Position numbers and translations under genes: made by a program
The notes under the pieces: model-generated
What the model saw: the letters and a program-made list of their open reading frames with translations, nothing else
Told to the model about the DNA's origin: nothing
Database searches by the model: none
NCBI GenBank assembly: GCA_009930325.1
Contig: RZYO01000001.1
Location: 17,540-81,539 of the forward strand
DNA: 64,000 nucleotides
Reading direction: 5' to 3'
Source of the DNA: Spirochaetia bacterium
GTDB taxonomy: Bacteria; Spirochaetota; Spirochaetia; Sphaerochaetales; Sphaerochaetaceae
In this document: positions 17,849-27,314 of the stretch, in pieces
Position numbering within the stretch: the stretch's first letter is position 1
Layout of the letters: each line of letters starts with the position of its first letter

Positions 17849-18640
17849 TTATTTTCTTATATTTTTCATTAACTGTTCAACTTTCTCAAAAACAATTGGA
17901 TTAGTTAAAACCCCGCTTTCTTTGAATGAACTACCGATAATTGCTCCATCTGCAATTTCAAATTGGTTATTAATATTGTCTTTATTTGCACCACTACCAA
18001 CTATTACTGGAACATTTACGACCTTTTGTACTCTCTCAATCATTTCTAATGGAGTTGCTTCTCCTGTTGTACTACCAGTTACAATAACAGCATCAGCCCC
18101 ACAAGCTACAGCATTTTTAGCAGAGGCTTCTATTGGAGTTGGAGTTATTAAATTTGTATGTTTAACTTGTATATCTGCTAATATCATTATATCTTGAGCA
18201 TTTAAATTTTTTCGATACAAAATACTTTCCCTTGCACAAGGATCAATAACGCCTCCAAAGAATTGAACTCTATCAACAAAAACTGGTAATCTAACAAACT
18301 GACAGTTATTAAACTTTGCTATACTAATTGCAACTTCATAATCACAAAATGCTGCGTCTATTCCTATTGGAAGAGAAACTTTTTCTCTAATTTTTGCAGT
18401 AATAGCTGAAAGAGCTACCGCTTGAGCTATATCAAGTTTTACAGATAAAGGGTCATCACACATATTTTCAATCATAATTGCATCACAACCAGCTTTTTCT
18501 AAAGTAACAGCATCTTCAATTGCTCTTTGAGTTATATATTCACAATTGTCATCAAATTTCCAAGTCCCAGGTAATGGAAGACAATGAACCATACCTATTA
18601 CAAAATTATTTCTCTTTTTTATTATTGTTTTTATATCCAT
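17849..18640 (-). CDS. BtpA/SgcQ-family TIM-barrel protein
   Basis: 263 residues of the BtpA/SgcQ family. The N-terminal FVIGMVHCLPLPGT, the IMIENMCDDP strand (about residue 55), ILADIQVKHT (about 155), DAVIVTGSTTGEATP (about 190) and IVGSGANKDN (about 213) are all family signatures. The fold is a TIM barrel related to PRAI/TrpC-type enzymes. No biochemical reaction is firmly assigned to the family: cyanobacterial BtpA affects photosystem I assembly and enterobacterial SgcQ is in a sugar operon. Here, between a nucleoside phosphorylase and an Fe-ADH, an enzymatic role on a phosphorylated sugar or C-glycoside is likely (inference). Confidence 0.85.
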   Translation of the reverse strand: MDIKTIIKKRNNFVIGMVHCLPLPGTWKFDDNCEYITQRAIEDAVTLEKAGCDAIMIENMCDDPLSVKLDIAQAVALSAITAKIREKVSLPIGIDAAFCDYEVAISIAKFNNCQFVRLPVFVDRVQFFGGVIDPCARESILYRKNLNAQDIMILADIQVKHTNLITPTPIEASAKNAVACGADAVIVTGSTTGEATPLEMIERVQKVVNVPVIVGSGANKDNINNQFEIADGAIIGSSFKESGVLTNPIVFEKVEQLMKNIRK

Positions 18641-18646
18641 AAGTTT

Positions 18647-19399
18647 TTATCCTTCTCTTTTTGAAAAATTTACTAAGCCATCTAAAACTACTTTACATAA
18701 TAAATCTTCAGCTTCACTTCTATTTGTTCCTTTTAAAGAATCTTTCAAATTCTCTAAAACTGTAACAAGAGTTACTATTGCTGTTTTTACATTCATTAAT
18801 CTACCAAGCGTTAATATCAATGAGCTTTCCATATCTAATCCACATACACCAATGCTTTTCATTTCATCAAAGATTTTAGACATATCTTTATTTTGTTCTA
18901 AAGAAAATTTAGAATCATGCATCTGTGAATAAAATCCATCTAAAGTTGCACTAATTCCATTATGATGTTTTCTCCCTGCAGTTCTTACACTTTCATTCAT
19001 ACAATTAACTAAATCAAAGTCTGCAACAGCTGGATAGCTTTTATCGACATATGTATCACTAGTGCACTCTTTCCTAACAGCTCCAACTGGAATCATAAAA
19101 TCACCTAAAGTATCATCGATTAATGACATTATTGTTCCCATTCTAACAGCAACTTTCATACCACACTGATACATTTCTTCCATTGCAATTGCAGCTGAAG
19201 GAGCTCCAATACCAGTTGAGGTTACAGTAATTTTTACGCCCTTATAAAACCCAGTATAAGTATTAAATTCTCTTTTAAAATCAATATGCTTAACATCATC
19301 TAAATAATTTTTTAATACGTTAACTCTCCAAGGATCGCCAGAAAAAATAACCATATCTGCAATATCTTCTTTTTTTGCATTCATATATAAAGTACTCAT
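18647..19399 (-). CDS. Nucleoside phosphorylase, uridine phosphorylase type
   Basis: 250 residues, PNP/UDP family I. VIFSGDPWRVNVL (about residue 17) is the phosphate-binding GDP.R motif, TSTGIGAPSAAIAMEE (about 59) is the core strand, VRMGT corresponds to the 'R.GT' loop and GLDMESSLILTLG (about 190) to the 'EMES' ribose-binding stretch. Enzymes of this family split a nucleoside with phosphate into base and (deoxy)ribose 1-phosphate. Its start overlaps the stop of the PfkB gene by one base. In an operon with a BMP-type importer it should act on the imported compound. Base preference is unclear. Confidence 0.85.
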   Translation of the reverse strand: MSTLYMNAKKEDIADMVIFSGDPWRVNVLKNYLDDVKHIDFKREFNTYTGFYKGVKITVTSTGIGAPSAAIAMEEMYQCGMKVAVRMGTIMSLIDDTLGDFMIPVGAVRKECTSDTYVDKSYPAVADFDLVNCMNESVRTAGRKHHNGISATLDGFYSQMHDSKFSLEQNKDMSKIFDEMKSIGVCGLDMESSLILTLGRLMNVKTAIVTLVTVLENLKDSLKGTNRSEAEDLLCKVVLDGLVNFSKREG

Positions 19400-20355
19400 T
19401 ATATTTCTTCCTTTCTCTTATCAAATTCTAATTCTAATTGTGCTTTTGTAGGTAATGCAGTACAGCAACCTTGTCCACTTAGTACAAAGGATGAAACCAA
19501 AGAGCCATATAAACAACATTCAGCAACTGAGAATCCATTTAAATAGCCATACAGAAATCCTGATATATATCCATCCCCACAACCAGTTGTATCTTTTCTT
19601 TCAAATAAATCGTAAGCTTTTATACTTCCGCTCTCTATTTTTTTGTTTTTATTCTGATAATATGTACTACCTTCTTTTCCCTTAGTTGTAACAATAACTT
19701 CACAAATACCAGTTTCAAAAAAATCTGTAATAGAATCTAAAGCAAAAAGTTCTTCAATTGTTTGTTTTTCACTCTCATTTGTAAAAATAATTTTACTATT
19801 ATTTAGAACTTTTAATAAAAATGGTTTTGTTAAAGAGACAATGTCCCCTTTCATTCCAAAAACAATTGGTAAATTATAATCCAAACATTTTTGAGCAAAA
19901 TAGAGATTATCCTTTGCTGGTCCTACGGTAATAACACCTAGTTCTGAATTAATAAATAGAGAATCATCAACTTCATTAAAATATTTTTCATCCATAGCAC
20001 CTGGATAGAAAATTGTTATATGATCTCCATTATTATCTTCTAGTAAATAAGTTGTTGAAGTAATATCATCTTCAATTTTTTTAACACCATCTAATGAAAC
20101 ATTATTATCTTCAAGAAATTTTTTAAAACCGATTTTTTCAAAATCATTTCCAACTCTTATTGCTGGTAAAGCTGATACTCCTAATTTAGAAAGTGCATAA
20201 GCAATATTTACTGAGCAACCGCCATAATAAATATCAGTATTGTCTTTATTGCTAACTAAAGAAGTAAAGCCAACTTTTGCTGGAGTATTAATTTTTATAA
20301 TATGATCCATACTCGGATATCCTGTTACTAAAACAGAATATTTTTTATTTTTCAT
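19399..20355 (-). CDS. PfkB-family sugar or nucleoside kinase
   Basis: 318-residue ribokinase-like kinase. N-terminal VTGYPSMDHI and YYGGCSVNIAYALSKLG correspond to the substrate-binding GG(x)A.N region. The C-terminal DTTGCGDGYISGFLYG (about residues 261-276) has the anion hole and catalytic aspartate (usual form DT.GAGD). It overlaps both neighbours by one base, so expression is tightly coupled. It may phosphorylate the nucleoside itself or the free sugar made by the phosphorylase. Ribokinase, inosine kinase and adenosine kinase subtypes cannot be separated by eye. Confidence 0.85.
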   Translation of the reverse strand: MKNKKYSVLVTGYPSMDHIIKINTPAKVGFTSLVSNKDNTDIYYGGCSVNIAYALSKLGVSALPAIRVGNDFEKIGFKKFLEDNNVSLDGVKKIEDDITSTTYLLEDNNGDHITIFYPGAMDEKYFNEVDDSLFINSELGVITVGPAKDNLYFAQKCLDYNLPIVFGMKGDIVSLTKPFLLKVLNNSKIIFTNESEKQTIEELFALDSITDFFETGICEVIVTTKGKEGSTYYQNKNKKIESGSIKAYDLFERKDTTGCGDGYISGFLYGYLNGFSVAECCLYGSLVSSFVLSGQGCCTALPTKAQLELEFDKRKEEI

Positions 20356-20921
20356 TATAAAGAACCCTCATTTATCATCATTTTACAACTATCTAAATCA
20401 ACAACTTTACCAATATATTTATCAATATCATTTAAATAAACTTGATTTACAGTTTCATCATTTGTTGCAACACAATCACTAACTACAAAAACATTATAAT
20501 CTCTATAATAAGCATCCATAGCAGTTGCTCTTATACAACAGTTTGTTTTTGTTCCAACAATTATAGTATTTTCAATATCATTTTCTCTTAAAACTAAATC
20601 TAAATCAGTTCCAAAAAAACCACTATATCTTCTCTTCTTAATGACATAATCTTTTTCAAAATCAACATCTAACATTTCATCAATATCTTCACCGCCACTG
20701 CCTTCAACACAATTTGGTCTCATATTGATTAAGTTTTTGTCATACTTACCTTTTCTATAACAATGTTGTAAAAAAATAATTAGCAAATCATTTTTTCTAG
20801 AAACATCTAACAAATCTTTAATTTTGGGTAAAATTATTCTATTTGCGGGATAAAACACTAATCCATCTTCACTAGTAAAATCATTTACCATATCTACAAT
20901 TAGTAAAGCACTTTTCTTCAT
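20355..20921 (-). CDS. Isochorismatase-family cysteine hydrolase
   Basis: 188 residues with the complete catalytic triad of the nicotinamidase/isochorismatase-like family: D10 (LIVDMVNDF), K96 (KRRYSGFFGTDLD) and C129 (TKTNCCIRATAMDA). Relatives hydrolyse amides such as nicotinamide, ureidoacrylate or N-carbamoyl compounds. In this operon it would most simply remove an amide or carbamoyl group from the base part of an imported nucleoside-like compound (inference). It sits between the permease and the kinase with no spacing. The specificity cannot be read from sequence. Confidence 0.85.
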   Translation of the reverse strand: MKKSALLIVDMVNDFTSEDGLVFYPANRIILPKIKDLLDVSRKNDLLIIFLQHCYRKGKYDKNLINMRPNCVEGSGGEDIDEMLDVDFEKDYVIKKRRYSGFFGTDLDLVLRENDIENTIIVGTKTNCCIRATAMDAYYRDYNVFVVSDCVATNDETVNQVYLNDIDKYIGKVVDLDSCKMMINEGSL

Positions 20922-21827
20922 TTAGAAGCCCCTTAATTTATTATTTTTTTGTTTAAGAACTGATACCACACTTAATACAACAACCATCATTATATATGGA
21001 ATTACATCAAATAGACCTGCTACAGGACCAGCATAAATACCTAAGTTTACAGCAAGAGCTCTTGCTAATCCAAAAATTATTGCATAAAGAGCTGATGTTA
21101 AAGGATTACCTTGACCACAATAAATTGCTGCAATTGCTATAAAGCCTCTTCCTGCTGTCATATTGTTTGTATATAAGGCTAAACTTTCAAAGGATAAATT
21201 TATTCCTGCAAGAACACAGGTTAAAGAACCCATCAATATTGCCATATACTTATAAAAATCTGTTTTAATTCCTAAACTTTTAGCTGCGTCTTCATTTTCT
21301 CCAACTACTCTTACATATACACCAAATTTTGTTTTATACATAATTACCCACATCAAAGCTACGAGGACAATAGTTAAATATGTAATAAATGGATGTCCAG
21401 ATAATAAGGCTCCGATTACTGGTATCTGCTCAATTATGGGTATATTAATTTTCATATCTGAAACAGAATAATTGTTTAGAACAATATTACTAGTACCCAT
21501 TATTTTTAAAACAAAGCCTGAAAAGGCTGATACAAACATGTTTATTGCTAAACCTATTACTATAACGTTTCCCTTTTTAGTTACACCCATATATGAAAAG
21601 ATAAGGCCCAAAAATAGACAAGATATAATTGCTAATATGGTAGAAAGAAAAACATTGTTTGTTTTATATACAAAAAAAGTAAAGACAAATGCACCATTTA
21701 ACATAAATCCTTCTAAAGCAATATTTAATACATTGGCTTTATAAGCAAAAGCACCACCAATAACACATAAAATAATAGGAATGCTATGAAAAACAGTATC
21801 ATAAGTTATTAAAGAAAGGAAATTCAT
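20922..21827 (-). CDS. nupC: Nucleoside-type ABC permease 2 (YufQ/NupC-like)
   Basis: 301-residue integral membrane permease of the BmpA/PnrA-linked importer (BPD_transp_2 fold). About eight hydrophobic segments; the conserved FVRVVGENEDAAKSLGIKTDFYK-type cytoplasmic loop is visible at about residues 173-193, and ALEGFMLNGAF near residue 37. It overlaps the upstream permease by one base. It forms the channel with the 21827-22903 protein. The family imports nucleosides in Bacillus, Borrelia and Treponema relatives. Confidence 0.88.
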   Translation of the reverse strand: MNFLSLITYDTVFHSIPIILCVIGGAFAYKANVLNIALEGFMLNGAFVFTFFVYKTNNVFLSTILAIISCLFLGLIFSYMGVTKKGNVIVIGLAINMFVSAFSGFVLKIMGTSNIVLNNYSVSDMKINIPIIEQIPVIGALLSGHPFITYLTIVLVALMWVIMYKTKFGVYVRVVGENEDAAKSLGIKTDFYKYMAILMGSLTCVLAGINLSFESLALYTNNMTAGRGFIAIAAIYCGQGNPLTSALYAIIFGLARALAVNLGIYAGPVAGLFDVIPYIMMVVVLSVVSVLKQKNNKLRGF

Positions 21828-22903
21828 TACTTAGCTCCTTTTAATTTCAAGGTTCTACTTTTTTTTGAGAAAAAAGAAGTTCTATCGTTTATAAATTTGA
21901 TTGCCAATAATAAAATTATTAAACTTTGAATTACAGCAACTATTTCTTTTGGAACTGATGTATATAGATTAATATTATCACTGCCAGTCTTTAATACACT
22001 GTAAAAAATAGCTGCAACAAAAACACCTATTGGAGAATGTCCACCAAGTAAAGAAATTAACATTCCATCCCAACCCATTCCTGGAGTACCAGAAAAACTT
22101 AATGTATAGTTAAATTGATCAGATAACATATATCCTGCTCCTCCAAAACCTGCTAAAGCTCCAGAGATTAACATTAATATAATGATCTTTCTCTTTACTC
22201 TCATTCCACAAGCTTCAGAAAATGAGCAATTAGCTCCAATTGCAGTTATTTCATAACCTAATTTTGATTTTTTCATTATTATATATACTATTGTGAAAGC
22301 TATAAGAGTTAGAAAAAAGAACATCGTTAAACGCGTATTACCGAACCTTAAAAACATTGATGCTTTTGAAACTGTAGGTGTACTAACATAGCCAGAACTT
22401 AAGTCTCTAAATGGACCTGTTGCTAAAAACTCTAAAATTTTAACTAATGCATAATTTAGCATTAAGGTTACAACCATTTCATCTACTTTAAAATATGCTT
22501 TAAGTAAAGCGGGAATAAGAGAGAACAACATTCCAAAAACTACACCAAGAGTTAAACAAACAATTTTAGCAGTAATAGGATCAAAATTTGTAAAAGAGGA
22601 AGCAAATACTCCTGCACAAAATCCACCTAAGACAAAAGACCCTTCAACACCCATATTGAATATGTTTGCTTTAAAAGTAATTGCAATTGCCAATCCTGTT
22701 AAAATCATAGGAGCTGCATAATGAAGAGTATTAGCAAATCCTTTTGCAGTTAATAATGATTTCTTGATTAATATCCAATAAGTTGTAAAAGGATTCTCTC
22801 CTAATGCAACAATTATAAAACCACCAATAACAAAAGCTAAAAAAACTGGAATTATTGAATTTAAAATTTCATATATAACTTTTTTATCTTTCATTATTTT
22901 CAT
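21827..22903 (-). CDS. nupB: Nucleoside-type ABC permease 1 (YufP/NupB-like)
   Basis: 358-residue membrane protein with about nine hydrophobic segments. NMGVEGSFVLGGF (about residue 83) and GYEITAIGANCSFSEACGM (about 216-235) are conserved in YufP/BmpC-type permeases, and GGHSPIGVF marks the late loop. Its start lies 20 bases inside the end of the ATPase gene, indicating translational coupling. Pairs with the 20922 permease. Confidence 0.88.
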   Translation of the reverse strand: MKIMKDKKVIYEILNSIIPVFLAFVIGGFIIVALGENPFTTYWILIKKSLLTAKGFANTLHYAAPMILTGLAIAITFKANIFNMGVEGSFVLGGFCAGVFASSFTNFDPITAKIVCLTLGVVFGMLFSLIPALLKAYFKVDEMVVTLMLNYALVKILEFLATGPFRDLSSGYVSTPTVSKASMFLRFGNTRLTMFFFLTLIAFTIVYIIMKKSKLGYEITAIGANCSFSEACGMRVKRKIIILMLISGALAGFGGAGYMLSDQFNYTLSFSGTPGMGWDGMLISLLGGHSPIGVFVAAIFYSVLKTGSDNINLYTSVPKEIVAVIQSLIILLLAIKFINDRTSFFSKKSRTLKLKGAK

Positions 22904-24434
22904 CCTCTACTATTCCTGCCATTAATAAACCTAATTGTTGTGTTGTTGCGCCTTTTGCACAAACTTCACCAATAATTTTTCCTTTATACATAACCATAAT
23001 TCTATCTGATAAAGACATTATTTCAGATAATTCACTTGAAATTAATAAAACACCATGACCTTCATCTCTATAATTTAATAGTTGCTTATGTATAAATTCT
23101 ATTGACCCAATATCAACACCTCTAGTTGGTTGACAAGCTAATAATACTTTTGGATTTTGATGTAATTCTCTAGCTAAGATAATTTTTTGAGCATTACCAC
23201 CTGAAAGTTGTCCAACTTCTCCATCAATATCACCAACTCTTATATCAAAAGAATTAATCAATTGATTTCTTCTCTCTTTGATATTTTTTTTATTCAAAAG
23301 TCCATGATTACATACTTGATTTTGACTGTGATAACCAGCAATACAGTTTTCTGCAATACTCATCGTTTTACATAAACCTTCCTTATATCTATCCTCAGGG
23401 ATAATACCAAGTCCATAATTTCTAAGTTCATCAGGCCATTTATTTGTAACATCTTTTCCATCAAGAAGAATTTGACCGTCGGAGGATTCCATAAGACCTG
23501 TTAAAATTTTAACCAATTCACTTTGTCCATTTCCCTCAACTCCAGCAATCCCTAGAATTTCATTTTCATGAAGATTAAAGCTAATATTATCTACACATTT
23601 TTTACCATAACTATTTAATGTAGTAATATTTTTTGCTTCATAGAGGGTTTTTGCATTATTTTCACATTCATGATTATTTTCTATTGATAGAACAACATCA
23701 CGACCAACCATCATTTGAGCTAGTTCTTTTTCATTTGTATCAATTGTATTTACACAACCTGTTACTTTTCCTTGCTTTATAACAGTAACGCTATCACTTA
23801 GAGCTAAGACTTCTCGTAATTTGTGAGTTATTACAATTATTGTTTTACCTAAATCTCTTAACTTTTTTAAAGTTAAAATTAATTGATCAACTTCTTGTGG
23901 AATTAATACAGCAGTAGGTTCATCTAAAATTAAAATATCTACTTTTCTATACAACATTTTCAAAATTTCAACTCTTTGGCGAGCGCCAACTGATAGATCT
24001 TCAATTTTTGATAAGGGATCTAATTCGAAATTTTGTTCATTAATTAAATTTCTAACAACTTCTAATTCTTTTTTGGTATCAATTAATGGGAGTTTAATTC
24101 CACCCTTTGTTCTTTTACTTATTTCAGTCCCTAATACAATATTTTCAAATACACTTAGAGATGGGACTAATTTAAAATGTTGATGAACCATACCAATACC
24201 ATGAGCCATTGCATCGGAGGGACTAGAAAAATTAACTAATTCATTTCTTATATAAATTTCACCTGAAGTTGGTTTTAGTACACCATACAACATATTCATT
24301 AATGTTGATTTACCTGCACCATTTTCTCCAACAATACATTTTATTTCATTTTCTTTTATATATAAATTTATATTATCGTTTGCAGTAAAATTACCAAATT
24401 TCTTGGTAAGATTTTCGGTTTTTATTATATCCAT
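22884..24434 (-). CDS. nupA: Nucleoside-type ABC importer ATPase (two domains)
   Basis: 516 residues with two ABC domains. Domain 1 has Walker A GENGAGKSTLMNM (about residue 37), the Q-loop HQHFKLVPSL, signature LSVGARQRVEILK and Walker B ILILDEPTAVL. Domain 2 has a degenerate Walker A, GVEGNGQSELVK, and signature LSGGNAQKIILAREL, as is usual for RbsA/YufO-like ATPases. It powers uptake through the two adjacent permeases. A strong hairpin separates it from the binding-protein gene upstream. Confidence 0.92.
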   Translation of the reverse strand: MDIIKTENLTKKFGNFTANDNINLYIKENEIKCIVGENGAGKSTLMNMLYGVLKPTSGEIYIRNELVNFSSPSDAMAHGIGMVHQHFKLVPSLSVFENIVLGTEISKRTKGGIKLPLIDTKKELEVVRNLINEQNFELDPLSKIEDLSVGARQRVEILKMLYRKVDILILDEPTAVLIPQEVDQLILTLKKLRDLGKTIIVITHKLREVLALSDSVTVIKQGKVTGCVNTIDTNEKELAQMMVGRDVVLSIENNHECENNAKTLYEAKNITTLNSYGKKCVDNISFNLHENEILGIAGVEGNGQSELVKILTGLMESSDGQILLDGKDVTNKWPDELRNYGLGIIPEDRYKEGLCKTMSIAENCIAGYHSQNQVCNHGLLNKKNIKERRNQLINSFDIRVGDIDGEVGQLSGGNAQKIILARELHQNPKVLLACQPTRGVDIGSIEFIHKQLLNYRDEGHGVLLISSELSEIMSLSDRIMVMYKGKIIGEVCAKGATTQQLGLLMAGIVEDENNER

Positions 24435-24456
24435 AAAAGTTCCATTTTATTATAAT

Positions 24457-24476
24457 CTGCCCAAAAACTTGGGCAG
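24457..24476. promoter_or_regulatory. Hairpin between binding protein and ATPase genes
   Basis: CTGCCCAA (24457-24464) pairs perfectly with TTGGGCAG (24469-24476) around a 4-base loop, followed on the minus strand by an AT-rich run without a clean T-tract. Likely a partial terminator or mRNA stabiliser that gives more binding protein than ATPase. Confidence 0.7.
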
Positions 24477-24501
24477 AATTAAATTGTTTAAATTATTCTT
24501 A

Positions 24502-25662
24502 TTACTTAATATTTACATTTGGATAATCTGCTGCTACAAATATATCTCCACCTTGAGCATTAGTAACAATTATTTCACCTGAAGTAATTTTTGCTTTAGC
24601 TTCATTAACTTGTTTTAGAACATTATTCCAAACTTCTTTATCTTGAACTTTTGAAGAAATAGTTGCTAAATCAGTTATACCTGCTGCACCACTTGCTAAA
24701 CTATAGTTTTGAAGTTTATCCATTGAATTAATACTTCCATCTAAAGCTGCTTGAGAAATTTTCATTACAGGTACATCTGTATTCTTTAGTACACTAGTTA
24801 AAATATATCCTGGTTGTTTATTATCTTTATTAGCATCAACTTCTATAGCAAACTTTTTAACTTCTTTTGCTTTTGCATCGATTCCATCACCAACAACACC
24901 AGCACAACCATAAACAACATTTGCACCTTTACTAAAGAAAGTCCCAGCTACAGTTGAACCAGTTGCAGGATCTCCGAAACCAGCATCATATTTAGAATAA
25001 TAATCATAAACTTGATTGTATTTTTGAGCTTGATAATTTACACCAGCAATATATCCATTAGAAAATACTGTTATACCATTACTATTTGTTCCACCAATAA
25101 AACCAACTGTACGACCACCATCAGCTACTGGAGTTAAATTATAATCAGATCCAAAGAGTTTTGCTTGATTTTCAATTACTTCAACTGATAATACACCAGC
25201 TAAGAAAGAACCTTCATGAACATCAAATAAAACAGAAATTACATTATTATGTAATACATTACCTGATCCATCAACATTTGGATTATCATTAAATATTACA
25301 AAAGTTGTATCTGGATACATATCTGCAATAGCTTTTGATCCTCCAACACCTTTAATTAATGCTTCAAAATCATATTCTAAGCTAAAAATTAAATTATAAC
25401 CATCATCAGCTAAAGCTTCTAAAGCTGCTGGAACGCCATTAGTAGGTTCTACAACTTTATAATCAATGCTATTTTTTTCGCTAAATGATTTTAATCCTTC
25501 AACAGCTGATTGATTATAACCATTATCATTTTGACCTGCACTTGAACATACAATAGCAATCTTTAAATCACTACTATCCGCTTTTTTCTCTTTCTCTCCA
25601 TTAGCAAACAATGGAAATACTGCTAACATAATTAAAACAAATGTTATTATGCTTTTTTTCAT
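24502..25662 (-). CDS. BMP/PnrA-family nucleoside-binding protein
   Basis: 386-residue secreted binding protein of the Bmp/PnrA/Med family. Signal peptide MKKSIITFVLIMLAVFPLFA, then NGEKEKK; no lipobox cysteine. The start of the mature part, KIAIVCSSAGQNDNGYNQSAVEGL, and FIGGTNSNGITVFSNGYIAGV (about residue 190) are family hallmarks, as is VYGCAGVVGDGIDAKAKE (about 250). Known members bind purine nucleosides (Treponema PnrA) or other nucleosides. AGGAG precedes the ATG. First structural gene after the GntR regulator in this operon. Confidence 0.9.
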   Translation of the reverse strand: MKKSIITFVLIMLAVFPLFANGEKEKKADSSDLKIAIVCSSAGQNDNGYNQSAVEGLKSFSEKNSIDYKVVEPTNGVPAALEALADDGYNLIFSLEYDFEALIKGVGGSKAIADMYPDTTFVIFNDNPNVDGSGNVLHNNVISVLFDVHEGSFLAGVLSVEVIENQAKLFGSDYNLTPVADGGRTVGFIGGTNSNGITVFSNGYIAGVNYQAQKYNQVYDYYSKYDAGFGDPATGSTVAGTFFSKGANVVYGCAGVVGDGIDAKAKEVKKFAIEVDANKDNKQPGYILTSVLKNTDVPVMKISQAALDGSINSMDKLQNYSLASGAAGITDLATISSKVQDKEVWNNVLKQVNEAKAKITSGEIIVTNAQGGDIFVAADYPNVNIK

Positions 25663-25678
25663 TTCTATATTCTCCTTC

Positions 25679-26419
25679 TTAATTATTTGGACTATTAACT
25701 TGAGTAATGTAAAACTTGAACATATCTGTTCTGTAATTACAGATAAAATTTTCTATAGGACATAAAACCCCATTGATTTCTGCTATTGTTGTAGCTTTAA
25801 ATAATAAAACTGGCATATTTGGTGATAAATCCAAGACTGAAGCAATTTGATTATTTGGAATTGCAGCTTCTATTGTTCTTGTAGCTTCTATTAACTTAAC
25901 CCCATATTTTGATTCTAAAGTTTCATATAGAGATTTATTGTGGAAATCAATTTCATCAATTCCTGGAAATAATTTTAGAGGTAGATGTGTTGTAGTGTAG
26001 TTAACAGGAATTCCATCAGCGTAATAAACTCTTTCTAAGGTAAATACTAAATCTTTATCTTCTAAATTTAAGGATTTAGCAATTTCTTCATTAACCTCTT
26101 CTACCCTTGAATCAATAATTTTAGTAGAAGGTTCCATTCCCTGTTTTTCAATATCATTTTTACAACTTGTTAATGAAAATAAATTTTGTCTATGAACTCC
26201 ACTCTTAACATAAGTCCCTTTTCCTTGAACTTTTGTTAAAAATCCTTTTGCAACTAATTCATCAATGGCTTTTCTAATTGTAATACGGCTTACATTAAAA
26301 TGTTCTATCAATTCTCTTTCACTAGGGATTGCCTCTCCAGTTTTATAAATACCATCTTCAATTTTTTGAATAATTGAATTTCCAACCTGTGAATACTTTG
26401 CTCCAGAAAAATGATTCAT
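25679..26419 (-). CDS. GntR/HutC-family repressor of the nucleoside-type operon
   Basis: 246 residues. An N-terminal winged helix (about 10-75) has the classic GEAIPSERELIEHFNVSRITIRKAIDEL and GKGTYV pattern, followed by a UTRA effector domain (about 95-240, with the ERVYYADGIPVNYTTTHLP motif). It is the first gene of the minus-strand operon and likely binds its own promoter, where three head-to-tail CGTCATG units lie. GAGGTG is placed 8 bases before the ATG. The effector may be the imported compound or a phosphorylated intermediate (inference). Confidence 0.9.
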   Translation of the reverse strand: MNHFSGAKYSQVGNSIIQKIEDGIYKTGEAIPSERELIEHFNVSRITIRKAIDELVAKGFLTKVQGKGTYVKSGVHRQNLFSLTSCKNDIEKQGMEPSTKIIDSRVEEVNEEIAKSLNLEDKDLVFTLERVYYADGIPVNYTTTHLPLKLFPGIDEIDFHNKSLYETLESKYGVKLIEATRTIEAAIPNNQIASVLDLSPNMPVLLFKATTIAEINGVLCPIENFICNYRTDMFKFYITQVNSPNN

Positions 26420-26450
26420 TGTTACACCTCAAAATATTTAAGCTATTATG

Positions 26451-26474
26451 TCGTCATGCCGTCATGTCGTCATG
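26451..26474. promoter_or_regulatory. Triple CGTCATG repeat, candidate GntR operator
   Basis: TCGTCATG, CCGTCATG and TCGTCATG follow each other without gap (8-bp period), 32-55 bases upstream of the gntR start, and the last copy forms a GTCATGAC dyad with the next bases. On the minus strand the block runs directly into CATAAT, a possible -10 box. GC-rich against its surroundings. Binding by the 25679 regulator is inferred from position. Confidence 0.65.
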
Positions 26475-27314
26475 ACCAGTTAAAAGAACTTTAACCCCAC
26501 TTTCTTGAGCTGTCAAGTTTTTTATTTATTTTTTTTAAGAGAAAAGATTATGTCTTATTTGAAAAATTAACTGCAACCCCCTCTAATTTTTTCTAAGGCA
26601 AATTGGTTGCAATAAATATTGCAAAAGATATAGTTGCAATTACTAATGCAAATAAGTTTTTCTAGTTTTTACTTATTTTTCCACTTGTTTTCTGTTTTTA
26701 TGAGGATTTACAATATTTTATTCTTGGTGGTTTTTGAGTTTGGTTAGTTATTCAAATCAAGAAAGGTAATTATGAATAACAACTTCAAACATTTAAGTTC
26801 TAAGCAGAGACATTAAATTTATAGGGTTTAAATGATAAAAAATAATTTAAACAAATGTGGTAATTTTAAAGTACTATATACAATTCTTTAAAACTTATCA
26901 TAACACACAAGGTTATGATAGCAGTTATATGAGTAATGATTGCTCTCTTGAGGATTGGTGATTTATAAACCATATATACATGATAATGGTGATGAGTGCG
27001 ATAGAAGAAATCTCAAATATTAGTGAAAATCAAAAAATTACTTTGGATGCTCTAATCATCATTCTTAGAAAGAAAAAAGCTACGAAAATTGGAGATATAT
27101 GGTATTGATCAAGATTTACAAATCGAGTAAAGAAATTATGCAAAAATTTAGATATTAAGTTCTGAAGTCAAGAAATTCCCTGTTAAAATAAATGACTTCA
27201 AAACACTAAATGATAATAGATATGACTAAACTCTTAAAATTAAAATGCAATGAAATAATCCTTTTGTTGCATTGTTTTTTCCACTATTTCTATTATAAAA
27301 ACAATAAAAACTTA
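26475..27314. other. Gene-poor stretch with eroded remnants
   Basis: No intact gene recognised. A 37-codon open stretch from the ATG near 26994 has no recognisable relatives. A terminator-like hairpin (AATGCAA.. / ..TTGCATT followed by T6) lies at about 27243-27282. The rest is AT-rich and full of stops on both strands. Confidence 0.45.

Noticed and set aside
17284..18197. Plus-strand ORFs within the Fe-ADH and BtpA genes
   Set aside because: Antisense shadows of conserved genes with low-complexity composition and no start signals.
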